From assembly GCF_003885045.1 (NCBI RefSeq), contig NZ_RHJS01000002.1, forward strand, positions 4,767,302 to 4,831,301: 64,000 nucleotides of DNA, read 5' to 3'. The notes below the pieces were generated by a model. The model was not told the origin of the DNA, made no database searches, and saw nothing but the letters and a program-made list of their open reading frames with translations. Both the position numbers and the translations under genes were made by a program. The stretch comes from Schaedlerella arabinosiphila. GTDB taxonomy: Bacteria; Bacillota; Clostridia; Lachnospirales; Lachnospiraceae. Each line of letters begins with the position of its first letter. Position 1 is the first letter of the stretch. Below are positions 24,775 to 34,379 of the stretch, in pieces.

Positions 24775-25401
24775 TCACTCCGCCCCAAGAATCTCTCCCG
24801 CCAGCTCCCTGTGCGGCCTGTCCGGATTTTTCTGAAATACATTCACATGGTTCAGGTCGCCGCTGCGGTCTGTAAATGCAGGAAATAAAAATCCGCACTC
24901 CGGTTCCCCCGGCTCGTATTCGTCCGCAAGGGGGCAGATCACGCAGATCAGATATTCAAACACTTCCTCCGACTCCCACAGCCGTTCCTTGTCCGCCGCT
25001 TTCGCCGGGATATCGTAGCGGTCATGGAACATCAGAACGGCATATTCCGAATCCGTCTGATAACGTTCCATGACAACATCGTAAAATGTATCCAGCAGGG
25101 CGTCATTTTTCAAGCCGCATTCCTTCAGCGCCATAAGGAGCTGCCACATGCTGCCCGGCTTCTGGGCCTCCGCTGAAAATTCATATTTTTTCAGGTTCTG
25201 ATTCGTATCGGAAAACGGAACCGCTTTGGCCAGCTTCAGATTCCTGGCCTTATCCGATCCCGACAGCTTCAGGAAATTCGTATTGAAGCTGCCGTCAAAT
25301 TCCCCGTCCCTGTCCACGTAGCATCCCGCAATCCTTGTGATGGATGTCCGCGCAGGCGTCATCCGCCGCGTCAGCTCCAGCATATCTTCCCTGCTGATCA
25401 T
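24775..25401 (-). CDS. DUF4317-type protein, shorter than usual
   Basis: Protein of 208 residues. The N-terminus MISREDMLELTRRMTPARTS followed by ITRIAGCYVDRDGEFDGSFN is the typical start of DUF4317 proteins, which are usually about 400 residues long in Clostridia. Here only the N-terminal half is present, ending cleanly with a stop. The ATG overlaps the stop of the upstream coiled-coil gene (ATGA), so both are translated together. Function unknown. Confidence 0.65.
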   Translation of the reverse strand: MISREDMLELTRRMTPARTSITRIAGCYVDRDGEFDGSFNTNFLKLSGSDKARNLKLAKAVPFSDTNQNLKKYEFSAEAQKPGSMWQLLMALKECGLKNDALLDTFYDVVMERYQTDSEYAVLMFHDRYDIPAKAADKERLWESEEVFEYLICVICPLADEYEPGEPECGFLFPAFTDRSGDLNHVNVFQKNPDRPHRELAGEILGAE

Positions 25402-26162
25402 ATATCCTGCTCCTCATCCGCGGGCTGGGAAACCGTATCCTTCTCCTGTTCCTCCCCGTCGTTCAGCTTTTCCTTCTCTTTTGCATTCTCCTCTCCCGCC
25501 TCTTTCACGGACTCATTCAGCTGCATATACCCTTTCATGGCCTTTGTGTAAAGCTGGTCGGCTTCGCTGAGCACATCCCCCAGGCGTTCCCGCTTGCCCT
25601 TGCTGGCTCCGCCCCTGCTGTCGTCCAGCTTCACCTCCATGGAGATCACACTGGCATCCCGCTCCTTCTGGTCATGGGCCTTGTGAATCTGGCTCACCTG
25701 CTTATAATCCAGGGAAGCGTTGCTGATGTTATTCAAAGATTGTATCTGCTGTTCCTCTTTGGTCTTGGGATCTTTCTCGTCCTTCTTTTCTTCCTCGGCC
25801 TTCTCGAGCTGGTCCTCCACCATCTGCTTCAAGGTCTGCGAAATCTCTGTTTCCACATTGCTGATCTGCTCCTCATACAGAGCCACCATGGCCTTGATGG
25901 AATCCCAGTCGCCGCCGCTTGCCATCAGCTCGTTCTTCCGCTCGATCAGCTCCCGCTTGCGCTCCATCAAAAAGTCAAGCCGGCCCTCCATCTGGTTATT
26001 CGGAGAAATGTTTACCCGATCCTCCCTGCGTTCCTGTCCGTCCTTCCGCTTTCCGGACTGGGCGTCCCGCGCTGCCTTGCGGTTCATCGAATTTGCCGCC
26101 ATCTGCACCCGGTTCCAGGTGCTTCCCGCCTTTCCTCTGCCTGATTGTATATGAATCTGCAT
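25398..26162 (-). CDS. Highly charged coiled-coil protein, function unknown
   Basis: Protein of 254 residues starting MQIHIQSGRGKAGSTWNRVQ, with AAAGGAG upstream of this ATG. Residues ~55-180 are predicted coiled coil by eye (long E/K/Q-rich heptads such as LIERKNELMASGGDWDSIKA). No membrane segment or signal. Its 3' end is coupled to the DUF4317-type gene. It shares its general character (short, charged, coiled coil, N-terminal Met/Gln-rich part) with the protein at 38755-39222. Confidence 0.6.
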   Translation of the reverse strand: MQIHIQSGRGKAGSTWNRVQMAANSMNRKAARDAQSGKRKDGQERREDRVNISPNNQMEGRLDFLMERKRELIERKNELMASGGDWDSIKAMVALYEEQISNVETEISQTLKQMVEDQLEKAEEEKKDEKDPKTKEEQQIQSLNNISNASLDYKQVSQIHKAHDQKERDASVISMEVKLDDSRGGASKGKRERLGDVLSEADQLYTKAMKGYMQLNESVKEAGEENAKEKEKLNDGEEQEKDTVSQPADEEQDI

Positions 26163-26288
26163 ACTTCCCGACTCCTTTCTTCTCTGCTTTCTGCTTATAA
26201 TATTTATCGTCAGGGTGGGAAAATCTGTTAAGGCAATTTGGCGCACATCCGGATTTTTCCGATATACAAGGTTTGTCAGGATTCAAAG

Positions 26289-27182
26289 TCATTGTATATA
26301 TATTTCTGAAGACGTATCTTTCACACCATTGATCTGAAGCCTTACATGGATTTTTCCATTTTCAAATTCATCCAGCGGATATTCCAGCGGTTCCGAAAGA
26401 TCTGTCACATCAACGGAACGGGCCGTGTCTCCCTGTACCAGCCACAAAACAAGGGTTGCTCCGTCCGGGACGGTTTTGCAGGAAATGTCTGCGTGAAGCA
26501 TTTGGGTGTCCGCGTCCTGGATCTTCATATTTTGTTCCTTAATAAATCCTTCGCTGGCGCTGCCGAACTTCAGCTTCCAGACGCCGTCGATAAAACTGCT
26601 TGTAGTCATCCCGATAACGCCCGTGTTCCAGACCCGTTCATTAGAAGCAGCGTTCGTGTTTATATTGTTTCCCGCGGCAGCAGTGACAATAAAACCAGTG
26701 AGACAAACCAGCATAAGCGCCATGCTGATCACACCGCCGATGATCCATTTCAAGTGATGCGTTTCCTGTTTTACCATGATTGTATCATCCTCCTTATTTT
26801 CCATATGCGTTCCGCATTCTTCACAATATTTTGCTCTCAGAGAAATTTGATGCCCGCAGGCGGGGCAGTCCCTTTTTATTTCCGGACGACGCAGAACATA
26901 AATCATCCATCCGATCAAGGGGGTGGCGACCAAAACTACAATCGCCCATAATATCGGGTCGTCGCCCCGTTTCCCGCAGTCCTCATATACCCATGCCGCC
27001 AAAAAACCGGACGTGCACAAAGCAAAAATAACGACGCCGAGAAGCAGCAGCGGAATCCCCACGGACAGTCCGCTGAATCCCTCGCTTTTCAGAAAAAACA
27101 GACCGAACCGAAGGAATACCAGCAGGAAAACCGCCCCGACCGTGATATAAAGCAAACGCTTCCTGTTCTTTGTATGTTTCAT
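26289..27182 (-). CDS. Membrane protein with zinc ribbon
   Basis: Protein of 297 residues. Helices lie at about 9-29, 38-60, and 78-95 (WAIVVLVATPLIGWMIYVL, PLDc_N-like), followed by a zinc ribbon CPACGHQISLRAKYCEECG (about residues 103-121), another helix at ~145-170, and an outer C-terminal domain of 125 residues. Its start overlaps the stop of the upstream gene (ATGA). It is the last gene of the sigma-factor operon, so it is a candidate output or sensor of that sigma system. Confidence 0.65.
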   Translation of the reverse strand: MKHTKNRKRLLYITVGAVFLLVFLRFGLFFLKSEGFSGLSVGIPLLLLGVVIFALCTSGFLAAWVYEDCGKRGDDPILWAIVVLVATPLIGWMIYVLRRPEIKRDCPACGHQISLRAKYCEECGTHMENKEDDTIMVKQETHHLKWIIGGVISMALMLVCLTGFIVTAAAGNNINTNAASNERVWNTGVIGMTTSSFIDGVWKLKFGSASEGFIKEQNMKIQDADTQMLHADISCKTVPDGATLVLWLVQGDTARSVDVTDLSEPLEYPLDEFENGKIHVRLQINGVKDTSSEIYIQ

Positions 27183-27568
27183 GCCAATACACCTCTTTTC
27201 CTGATATGGATCGTAATGTCCTCTTTCATGTTTGTTCTTTTCACGCCGACTATGGTCAGCAGTACGCCCGCCAGCCCGATGTAAAAGCAGATGCCTGCGG
27301 CGAAGTAAGACAGATACGTGTTGCTGATTACCATTAAGGCAGCCGCCGCCAGCATCGCAAATGCTGCCAGATTCAGGATCATGGGCAGATACCAGAGGGA
27401 CAGCGCACGGGTCGCAGGCTGTTTTTTCATGGCTGCTTCCTTCTGGTACAGCGCAGCTTTGAGTCTCTGGTTCAGCTCCGGGGCCGGCTCATCGGCCAGC
27501 TTCATAGAAGCCCGGATAAGTTCATCCAGATTCTTTTCTTTCTCAGTATAAAAACGTTCATCGTTCAT
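27179..27568 (-). CDS. Small membrane protein downstream of the sigma factor, possible anti-sigma factor
   Basis: Protein of 129 residues: an N-terminal ~55-residue soluble part (EKEKNLDELIRASMKLADEP) followed by two membrane helices (about 62-82 and 88-108). Its start overlaps the end of the ECF sigma gene by 11 bp and its stop overlaps the next start. Soluble N-terminus plus membrane anchor directly behind an ECF sigma gene is the usual layout of an anti-sigma factor; no zinc-binding HxxxCxxC motif is present, so the assignment is by position only. Confidence 0.6.
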   Translation of the reverse strand: MNDERFYTEKEKNLDELIRASMKLADEPAPELNQRLKAALYQKEAAMKKQPATRALSLWYLPMILNLAAFAMLAAAALMVISNTYLSYFAAGICFYIGLAGVLLTIVGVKRTNMKEDITIHIRKRGVLA

Positions 27569-28082
27569 AGCCAGATTCCTCCAATCTTTTTTTAATCAGC
27601 TTTCGGCCTTTAAATAACCGGCTCTTCACGGTTCCGGGCGGTTTTTTTATAATCGCCGCGATCTGCTCGACGGAACAGTCGGAAAAGTAAAACAATGTCA
27701 GCGGCACCCGGATTTTTTCCGGAAGCGTCCCGATCACCTGATCGACCTCCGCAATCAGCTCTTTTCGAAAATAATTTTCTTCAATGCTTTCCTCGGAGCG
27801 CAATACCTGTTCCGCTTCATCGTCCAGATTGCCGCAGGGGGCGATTTTGTTCCGGCGGGCCTGTTTCCGCCTGTCGCTCCTCCAAAGATTATATGCAAAT
27901 GAAAAAAACAGGGCTTTCGGATTCTGCTCCCAGTCCAGCGTCTGCCCAGTCTCCAGCGCCTTCAAAAAAGACTGCTGGTACAAGTCCTCGGCATCTGCTT
28001 TGTCCATACAGAGTTTCAGGCAAAATCTATAAATATCCGTACCAAACTCGTCAATACATCTCTCAATTTCTCTTGCGTCCAA
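27558..28082 (-). CDS. ECF-type RNA polymerase sigma factor
   Basis: Protein of 174 residues with a TTG start placed seven bases after GGAGG. Region 2 is seen in FCLKLCMDKADAEDLYQQSF, and region 4 in LPEKIRVPLTLFYFSDCSVE plus QIAAIIKKPPGTVKSRLFKG. It directs transcription of a stress regulon and normally its own operon. The following two genes overlap it and form one unit with a membrane protein and a zinc-ribbon membrane protein. Confidence 0.88.
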   Translation of the reverse strand: MDAREIERCIDEFGTDIYRFCLKLCMDKADAEDLYQQSFLKALETGQTLDWEQNPKALFFSFAYNLWRSDRRKQARRNKIAPCGNLDDEAEQVLRSEESIEENYFRKELIAEVDQVIGTLPEKIRVPLTLFYFSDCSVEQIAAIIKKPPGTVKSRLFKGRKLIKKRLEESGYER

Positions 28083-28176
28083 CGTCTCACCTCCAATGCC
28101 CTTTCACTCTATATTCGCCGTGACCTTATGAACGGTTCATTTTATTTTTAAAAAAAGTTCCAGCTGTGCTCCAAAA

Positions 28177-28214
28177 GGGGCTGCCGGGAAATCGCTGAAT
28201 TTCCCGGCAGCCCC
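28177..28214 (-). terminator. Strong stem-loop terminator
   Basis: Perfect 16-bp arms GGGGCTGCCGGGAAAT / ATTTCCCGGCAGCCCC around six bases; on the minus strand the stem is followed by TTTT. It ends the transcript of the gene at 28476-29987. Confidence 0.8.
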
Positions 28215-28475
28215 TGTCTGACACTGTTTAACCGTTTCTGAAACGTAGTATTTTATCCCTTTCGTCTTCGGGCCAGCAGCCATGTCATCACATGAACCGC
28301 CTGCTGGAAGCTGCCCTGTTCAATACTATAATACCTCACTGCATATATCCTTCGCGCCTTCGTTTTACACAGCTTCAAAAGATAATCAAAAGATAAAAAC
28401 TGCCTGAAATCAAGTTTCTGTCAGCTTTTTATTAAATTTTGAATATTTTCAAAAGATAATCAAAAGATAGAATCC

Positions 28476-29987
28476 TTATTCCTTTATTTTGAGATTATCT
28501 AACGCAATTTGAAGCTGTGTGATTTTTTCATCAGATGTTTCTCTAATGGTATACCTTGTTGCAGGTCCATTACCTGTCTTTTGCACTAATTTTTTTCCGT
28601 TTAATATCTCCAACCACTTTCTTATTTTATAATCTGACAAGCCTGTCTCTTCACGCATCTTTGAAACAGAGATTGGTTTCGTGCTTTTTAAGATAACTCT
28701 CAAAATAGTTTTTGCCTCCTCTTCCAATTCGGGATATGAATCAGCAAAGTCTATATTCCATATTCTCAAATCCGTTTTTTCAATATCTGTATATACTTCC
28801 GGCGTATGCACACCGCCTGATGCTGTTGTTGTAAATATCAACGGTCCACCATAACCCTGCCGCTCCGATGCGCCCAGCCATCGAAACATCTTCATAATAA
28901 TCTCATTTCGCGGTCTGGAATCTCCACCGGTTCGGAACTGCTGCAAAGATACCAGCATCTTTCCCGGATTCAGAAAGTGAAACCAACCATCGAAAACCTC
29001 AATTTTTATACTTGGATATGCCTGTACATAATCAGCGTGTGCAAGGCAGTTGATCAAGCACTCTCTCAGCACTTCATCAAAATCAGACAATGGTATCCGG
29101 AGCTGCCCCTCGTCCAATTCAAAAGACTCTTTTAACAATATCTTCATCTTTTCATATACAATTGAGTAGAAGTTGAATATATTCATCTCATAATCACTTG
29201 GTTCATCATCCGATACCCGATCAATCCAACGCGGATTATGTCCCTTGCGATTAAAATAGTCTAAATGATAATGCGGGTACACCTCCTTTATCGTGCGTTC
29301 CTGTCCTAAAAATAATAGTGCTCCACGCCTGAGTTTCACCTCGCCCGACACACGATCCACAAAGCAAGCCCCTATTTCCGCCAAAAACTCCTGATTTGTC
29401 ATTTCAAGATATTTCTTCTTCGGAAAACGCTTATTTACTTTTTCTTTATAAGTAATCACAGAATCCATGTCTAAATCGTCAATCGTAAAATGTTCTATCG
29501 GCAAGCTGTCATGGCAAGGCGTTGCATTTCGCTCAAATGCTTCTAATTCCTGTTTCGTAGCCCTGCGGTCCCCGTCACCTGTTCTGATAAAAGTGTTTTC
29601 TCTCTTCCCATTAAAATAAACAGGTTTCATCGGCTCCGGAGCCTCTTTTACACATACAATCATTATTTCAGCTCCATCTATATTGACAACATGGATGTCC
29701 TCATTATCTACGCTTCTATAATTGATCTTGTTCGGATTTGACAGCATATTCCACAAATTTATTTGTGTTTTAGATATATTTCCGACTCCCTGAATCGTAT
29801 TCACAGGATCCCCTTCAATAACACCAAGCAAAATCCATCCTCCCGATGTATTGCAAAATGCAGAATATGATTCCCAAAAAGCGGCAGGCAGCTCCACCGC
29901 TTTCTTCAGTTCAATAAAATATTTCTCATGAATATTTATAATCCAATCTTTTAATTTTTCTAAATTTTTAAAATCAGGCTGCTCCAT
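28476..29987 (-). CDS. AlbA_2/HATPase_c_4 domain protein (Schlafen-like ATP-binding regulator)
   Basis: Protein of 503 residues. Residues ~20-150 form an AlbA_2 (Schlafen AAA_4) domain (FIELKKAVELPAAFWESYSA and GGWILLGVIEG). Residues ~290-400 look like HATPase_c_4 (LRECLINCLAHADYVQ and the GYGGP loop near the end). The C-terminus is a winged helix (SVSKMREETGLSDYKIRKWL). Such proteins bind nucleic acids and are often annotated as putative transcriptional regulators or RecG-like; the actual function is uncertain. A 21-bp direct repeat (tcaaaagataatcaaaagat) lies just after the gene at 28375 and 28449. Confidence 0.75.
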   Translation of the reverse strand: MEQPDFKNLEKLKDWIINIHEKYFIELKKAVELPAAFWESYSAFCNTSGGWILLGVIEGDPVNTIQGVGNISKTQINLWNMLSNPNKINYRSVDNEDIHVVNIDGAEIMIVCVKEAPEPMKPVYFNGKRENTFIRTGDGDRRATKQELEAFERNATPCHDSLPIEHFTIDDLDMDSVITYKEKVNKRFPKKKYLEMTNQEFLAEIGACFVDRVSGEVKLRRGALLFLGQERTIKEVYPHYHLDYFNRKGHNPRWIDRVSDDEPSDYEMNIFNFYSIVYEKMKILLKESFELDEGQLRIPLSDFDEVLRECLINCLAHADYVQAYPSIKIEVFDGWFHFLNPGKMLVSLQQFRTGGDSRPRNEIIMKMFRWLGASERQGYGGPLIFTTTASGGVHTPEVYTDIEKTDLRIWNIDFADSYPELEEEAKTILRVILKSTKPISVSKMREETGLSDYKIRKWLEILNGKKLVQKTGNGPATRYTIRETSDEKITQLQIALDNLKIKE

Positions 29988-29999
29988 GCGGTAACTATA

Positions 30000-30267
30000 C
30001 CTCCCAAACTTTTCTAAACTATGCCGAAAATCGTTTTATACACTCTTGCACAAATTTTTAGTTACAGTTCACGGCCCAACCGATCGCGAACTAATACCAG
30101 TATATCATATATTTCTACTTTCCAATACCCTTGGATTGTAATCTGTTTTTCCGTATGGTAAAATACCTTATGAAACGGCCGTATGGCCATGATGGGGTGC
30201 CCTCGGGCATACCTTATGAAACAAACAGTTTCATGCTGGAAATCTTTTACAAATCGGAGGTAATGAT
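30000..30267. repeat. Spacer with a degenerate 37-bp hairpin and a second palindrome
   Basis: A hairpin-family member starts at 30061 (GTTACAGTTCACGGCCCAAC) but its right arm has decayed (CTAATAC instead of CTGTAAC). A related element, gaaacggccgtatggccatg, follows near 30172. The end of this spacer holds the RBS CGGAGG of the cyclophilin gene. Confidence 0.6.
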
Positions 30268-30978
30268 ATGAAAAAAATATTTACTTGCTTCCTGTGCGTC
30301 ACCCTCCTTGCCGCCGTCCTCACCGGATGCGGTTCGAAAGGGGATGATTCCGCGCAGGCGGACACAGGCAAAACGGAAAGTACAGACACCGACCGTACAG
30401 AAGGTACGGACAAAGACACTTCAAAGGATACGGACACAAGCAGTACAACGGACGCCTCTTCGGAAAAAGAAGCCTATCTGGAAGGGCTGCACCATGTTGA
30501 AATCGAAGTGCAGGATTACGGCACCATTGCCCTGGAGCTGGATGCGGATACCGCGCCGATCAGCGTCACCAATTTTATCCGGCTTGCCGAGGACGGTTTC
30601 TATGACGGCCTCACCTTCCACCGGATCATCAGCGGTTTTATGATCCAGGGCGGAGACCCGAAGGGAAATGGAACCGGCGGTTCGGACAAAACGATCAAAG
30701 GCGAATTTTCCGAAAACGGCGTGGAAAATGAGATTTCCCATGTGCGGGGCGTAATCTCCATGGCAAGATCCAAGGCTCCCGACAGCGCATCCTCCCAGTT
30801 TTTCATTGTCCATGAGGACAGCCTGTTTTTGGACGGAAACTATGCCGCGTTCGGCCATGTAACCGAAGGGATGGAAGTTGTGGACAAAATCTGCGAGGAT
30901 ACGCCTGTGCAGGACAGTAATGGAACGGTGGACAAGGGTGACCAGCCCACGATCACATCTGTTCAGGTGATCGATTGA
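30268..30978 (+). CDS. Peptidyl-prolyl cis-trans isomerase, cyclophilin-type lipoprotein
   Basis: Protein of 236 residues. Signal peptide MKKIFTCFLCVTLLAAVLTG with lipobox LTGC at Cys-21, so the mature protein is lipid-anchored on the outer face. A Ser/Thr/Asp-rich linker (residues ~25-65) leads to a cyclophilin domain with FHRIISGFMIQGGDP (catalytic Arg in FHR), ASSQFFIV and NYAAFGHV. It assists folding of secreted proteins. RBS is CGGAGG. Monocistronic by layout. Confidence 0.92.
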   Translation: MKKIFTCFLCVTLLAAVLTGCGSKGDDSAQADTGKTESTDTDRTEGTDKDTSKDTDTSSTTDASSEKEAYLEGLHHVEIEVQDYGTIALELDADTAPISVTNFIRLAEDGFYDGLTFHRIISGFMIQGGDPKGNGTGGSDKTIKGEFSENGVENEISHVRGVISMARSKAPDSASSQFFIVHEDSLFLDGNYAAFGHVTEGMEVVDKICEDTPVQDSNGTVDKGDQPTITSVQVID

Positions 30979-31034
30979 TGTAAAACGAATTTTGCGGACA
31001 TTGACAGGCAGGCACAAGAACGCTTTGCAGCTGG

Positions 31035-31685
31035 TTAATCTGGCAGCTCTGTAACTGATTCAATACAGCCATCTTTAATCATGATAATTTCATCTGCCTG
31101 TGCCGCAAGATACTTACTGTGCGTTACTACAATGACGCACTTTCCAAGCTCATGCGCCGTTCTTTTTAGTAATTCTATGATTTCCCCCGCCGTGTTTTCA
31201 TCAAGGTTACCCGTCGGCTCATCTGCAAGCAGCACTTTCGCGTTGCTTGCCAGTGCTCTTGCAATGGCAACCCGCTGCTGCTGGCCGCCCGATAGCTGCA
31301 AAACATTTCTTTTCCAATCCTCACAAGGAATGTTTACTTTCTCCAATAAATCCTGCGGCTTTTTTGTTCCGCCAAGCCGCACGTTTTCCTCTGTCGTCAG
31401 ATAATCAATCAAATTATAATTTTGAAAAACCAATGAAACATGATGCTTTCTGTGGTAGTTAAGTCCTTTTTCCTGTATATCTTCACCGTTATACAAAATG
31501 GTTCCTCTCACAGGCAGATCCAGTCCTGCAAGCAGGGACAGGAACGTCGTTTTGCCTGCCCCGCTTGCACCGACAATCGTATAAAATTTCTTTTCTTCAA
31601 ACTGCATGGAAACATTTTTTAAAATTTCTTTTTCTTTCTGAGATTTATAAGAATACTGCACATTCTTGACTTCTAATACCATCAT
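31035..31685 (-). CDS. ABC transporter ATP-binding protein of an FtsX-type module
   Basis: Protein of 216 residues with Walker A GASGAGKTTFLS, signature LSGGQQQRVAIARAL, Walker B VLLADEPTGNLD and switch His in VVTHSKYL, all canonical. It is the last gene of a leftward operon 34913-31035 (lipoprotein, two permeases, ATPase), ten bases after the second permease. The divergent two-component pair at 35143-37173 is the likely regulator. Typical roles: antimicrobial peptide resistance or lipoprotein/cell-wall handling. Confidence 0.9.
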   Translation of the reverse strand: MMVLEVKNVQYSYKSQKEKEILKNVSMQFEEKKFYTIVGASGAGKTTFLSLLAGLDLPVRGTILYNGEDIQEKGLNYHRKHHVSLVFQNYNLIDYLTTEENVRLGGTKKPQDLLEKVNIPCEDWKRNVLQLSGGQQQRVAIARALASNAKVLLADEPTGNLDENTAGEIIELLKRTAHELGKCVIVVTHSKYLAAQADEIIMIKDGCIESVTELPD

Positions 31686-31694
31686 TTTGTCCTC

Positions 31695-33143
31695 CTAACT
31701 AATTTCACTGAAAATATCTTTTGGATTTTTACGGGCAATCAGAATGCCGGCAGCCCCAACCGATATTACAACCAACAACGCTACGCCGAACCAATCGTAC
31801 AGCATGAGTTCTGGTGTAACGGCGACGGAAACGCCTGTAACTGTTTCCTCTGAATCCACCGCATTTTTTGCAACTTTTCCTTCCTCTAAGACAGACTGCT
31901 CCGTTGCCTTTTGCACCTGCTGCTGTACAAGATAATCCGCTGTAATATCAGAAGCGGCGGGCGCAGCCGTAAAAGAGAGGAATAGGGCGGCGGCAGCGAT
32001 CATGGATGCTTCCAATAATATCTGCCCCAATATTTTTATCTTCGGTGTGCCAAGGGCTAATAAAATTCCGATTTCCTGCACCCGCCCTTTCATCCAAAAA
32101 ACAAATACTAAAAATAGGATGATCAGGCTGGCTCCTGCAACTACGATAACTAATATCTGGCTGACATTCTCCAAATCATTGAAATTTTTCGACATCTTAT
32201 CAATATTTCCGTTGTTGTCAATCAAATCATAGCGTTCCCATCCAATATCCGCTTTCTGTATCTCTTTTTTTATTTCATCGTATTGGTTCACGTCTGCCAC
32301 TTTGAAATATGCTTTTTCGTACAATGCACCTGATGTACTTCCTTCTGCTTTTTCTGGAAATCCTAAATCGGTAAAGATAATATTTTCAGAACGGTAAGTA
32401 TCTCCGGACATGACAGGCGTCATTTTCTGCTGAACCCTGTAAATCCCAACAATCTCCGCCCCAAAGACGGTTCCATTCTCTATATCACGGCGGTCATTAA
32501 ATTGTATTCTATTTCCAACCGACAGGTTGTTTTTTGCGGCAAGTTCTTCTGAAATCACGCATACGTCAACATCCTCCTCCGTTATCATCCGTCCCTCCTT
32601 CATTGTTACATTTCCTGACAGGACATTGGCATCCAATGCCATATCTTTATTGCCGATTAAGCTGACACAAAGTAAATCAGAGCTCTGGTCTACATCATCA
32701 TCCTCAATTCTGGAAAAATCCACAGGATTCACTGCTGTAACGGCGGTTGTAATATTATACTCGGAAATGCCGGAAACAGCGGCAATCTTTTCCATATCAT
32801 GGATTAAAATTGTCTGGAACGAATTATCATATGATACTCTCCATGACGTACCATAGTTTGTTTCTATTTTTTCGACATTCACGCCATCGAAATTCCCTTC
32901 TTCCCCCTCGGTCTTTTTTTCAAGAATTTCATCTGCCCTGTTCCGCTTGTTTGCTTCGTTTGCTTCTATCAGAAATCCAGCCCCTACTGCCTGCTTTGTC
33001 TTATTCTGGGTGGCGATGCTTGCGTTTCGGCTGGCCATGCCCGATAAAAAAAACAGACTGATCATAAATACTACAAAAAACAGAAGTATGCTTTTGACTG
33101 GTTTGCGTATAACCGAACGCCACGCCATTTGGAAACTATTCAT
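31695..33143 (-). CDS. FtsX-type ABC permease
   Basis: Protein of 482 residues: helix at ~15-36, an extracytoplasmic domain to about residue 330, then helices at ~333-358, 370-400 and 445-470 in the FtsX arrangement. Together with the permease at 33147-34364, to which it is nearly contiguous (3 bp apart), and the ATPase it would form a heterodimeric transporter. Confidence 0.85.
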   Translation of the reverse strand: MNSFQMAWRSVIRKPVKSILLFFVVFMISLFFLSGMASRNASIATQNKTKQAVGAGFLIEANEANKRNRADEILEKKTEGEEGNFDGVNVEKIETNYGTSWRVSYDNSFQTILIHDMEKIAAVSGISEYNITTAVTAVNPVDFSRIEDDDVDQSSDLLCVSLIGNKDMALDANVLSGNVTMKEGRMITEEDVDVCVISEELAAKNNLSVGNRIQFNDRRDIENGTVFGAEIVGIYRVQQKMTPVMSGDTYRSENIIFTDLGFPEKAEGSTSGALYEKAYFKVADVNQYDEIKKEIQKADIGWERYDLIDNNGNIDKMSKNFNDLENVSQILVIVVAGASLIILFLVFVFWMKGRVQEIGILLALGTPKIKILGQILLEASMIAAAALFLSFTAAPAASDITADYLVQQQVQKATEQSVLEEGKVAKNAVDSEETVTGVSVAVTPELMLYDWFGVALLVVISVGAAGILIARKNPKDIFSEIS

Positions 33144-33146
33144 TGT

Positions 33147-34364
33147 CTATCCCTCCATTTTCGATAAAGTTTCTTTGGGGTTCGTTCTTAATATCGGGAG
33201 CAGGGAAACTATGACTGCCGCCAATACAAGCAGGCTTCCCAAACCTGCCAGAATGCCTACATCTTTGAACTGTAATAACACTTCTAAAGAAATGTCTGTT
33301 GTTCCAGATTCCGTAAGGAAACCTTGTAAAATGCCCGCCATAAAGTTTCCAAAACAACATGAGCCAAGGACAGCGAATGCAAAGACGAAAAATGATTCCA
33401 TAAATATCTGTAAAAAAATACTGGCTTTTGATTTCCCAACACTGATAAAAATAGCAGTTTCTTTCTGCCGTGTCCGCATCCACATACAAAGCAGTAAAGA
33501 TACGATCACCGTTCCTGCCAGAAGCGTTAGGGCAAGCATAAGCTTTGCAGCCCTGGTAATCTGTTCTAATGGCAGAGACATTTGTTGATACAAGGTATCA
33601 GATGTCGTAGAATCTGCTTTATCAGATAAATATTTGTTCAATTCTTCCTCTAATAAACTTAATTGCTCTGGATTTTTGCAATAAACAGCAACTTTGGCAT
33701 AACCCTCCGTTTCAAATAAATCCGAATAGGAACTGTTATCTATGAATATCTGATTTTCAATACGGTTTACAGAATCCATTCCTTCTGGCTGCCTGCTTTC
33801 ATTTCCAGATAAAAAGATACCGACAATTTCTAAGGAAACCCGCTTTCCATTGGTATTTTCTAATTCTATCAAGTCTCCTGATTTTAATTGATTGGCATCC
33901 GCAAGATAAGAGTTGATAACAATCCCTTTTATGTCCCCCGCAATATAACTGCCAGATACAAGACGGTATACCCCTTCTGAAAACCCGCTGTCATTTTCCA
34001 GATTATCGTAGGATAGAAGGGATACTTTCTGATTGGATGCTTCTGTAGAATCGCTGCCCGTAACCAATTGGAAATTTACAGGAAACGCATCGTTTTTTGC
34101 CAGGCAGTTTACTGTGGAAACTTCCTCTAAATCCTTTATCCATTCCACGTCATCCAATGTAATCCTGTCATCCTCTTTCAAAATCCCCATGACAACTTTT
34201 GCTTTTGTTTTTTCTCCAATTGCCGTTTTTGAATCAGCCGTTGCACGGAGAATCATGTTTGTGCTTAATATCATGCTGCTCACAATGAGCAGCACAAAAA
34301 ACAATAAAACTGTCTTGGCTTTTTTTCGCTTCAAATACCGAAACGCAAGCTGATAAAATGCCAT
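33147..34364 (-). CDS. FtsX-type ABC permease
   Basis: Protein of 405 residues with N-terminal helix (~15-35, KAKTVLLFFVLLIVSSMILS), outer domain (40-270), and three C-terminal helices (~270-295, 310-345, 365-392) ending in the NPKETLSKMEG tail, which is shared in spirit with NPKDIFSEIS of its neighbour. Second gene of the operon. Confidence 0.85.
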   Translation of the reverse strand: MAFYQLAFRYLKRKKAKTVLLFFVLLIVSSMILSTNMILRATADSKTAIGEKTKAKVVMGILKEDDRITLDDVEWIKDLEEVSTVNCLAKNDAFPVNFQLVTGSDSTEASNQKVSLLSYDNLENDSGFSEGVYRLVSGSYIAGDIKGIVINSYLADANQLKSGDLIELENTNGKRVSLEIVGIFLSGNESRQPEGMDSVNRIENQIFIDNSSYSDLFETEGYAKVAVYCKNPEQLSLLEEELNKYLSDKADSTTSDTLYQQMSLPLEQITRAAKLMLALTLLAGTVIVSLLLCMWMRTRQKETAIFISVGKSKASIFLQIFMESFFVFAFAVLGSCCFGNFMAGILQGFLTESGTTDISLEVLLQFKDVGILAGLGSLLVLAAVIVSLLPILRTNPKETLSKMEG

Positions 34365-34379
34365 GTCTATTCCTTCTTC

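Noticed and set aside
28375..28469. 21-bp direct repeat (tcaaaagataatcaaaagat) as an attachment site
   Set aside because: The two copies are only ~74 bp apart and bracket nothing; simple local duplication near the end of a gene is more likely.
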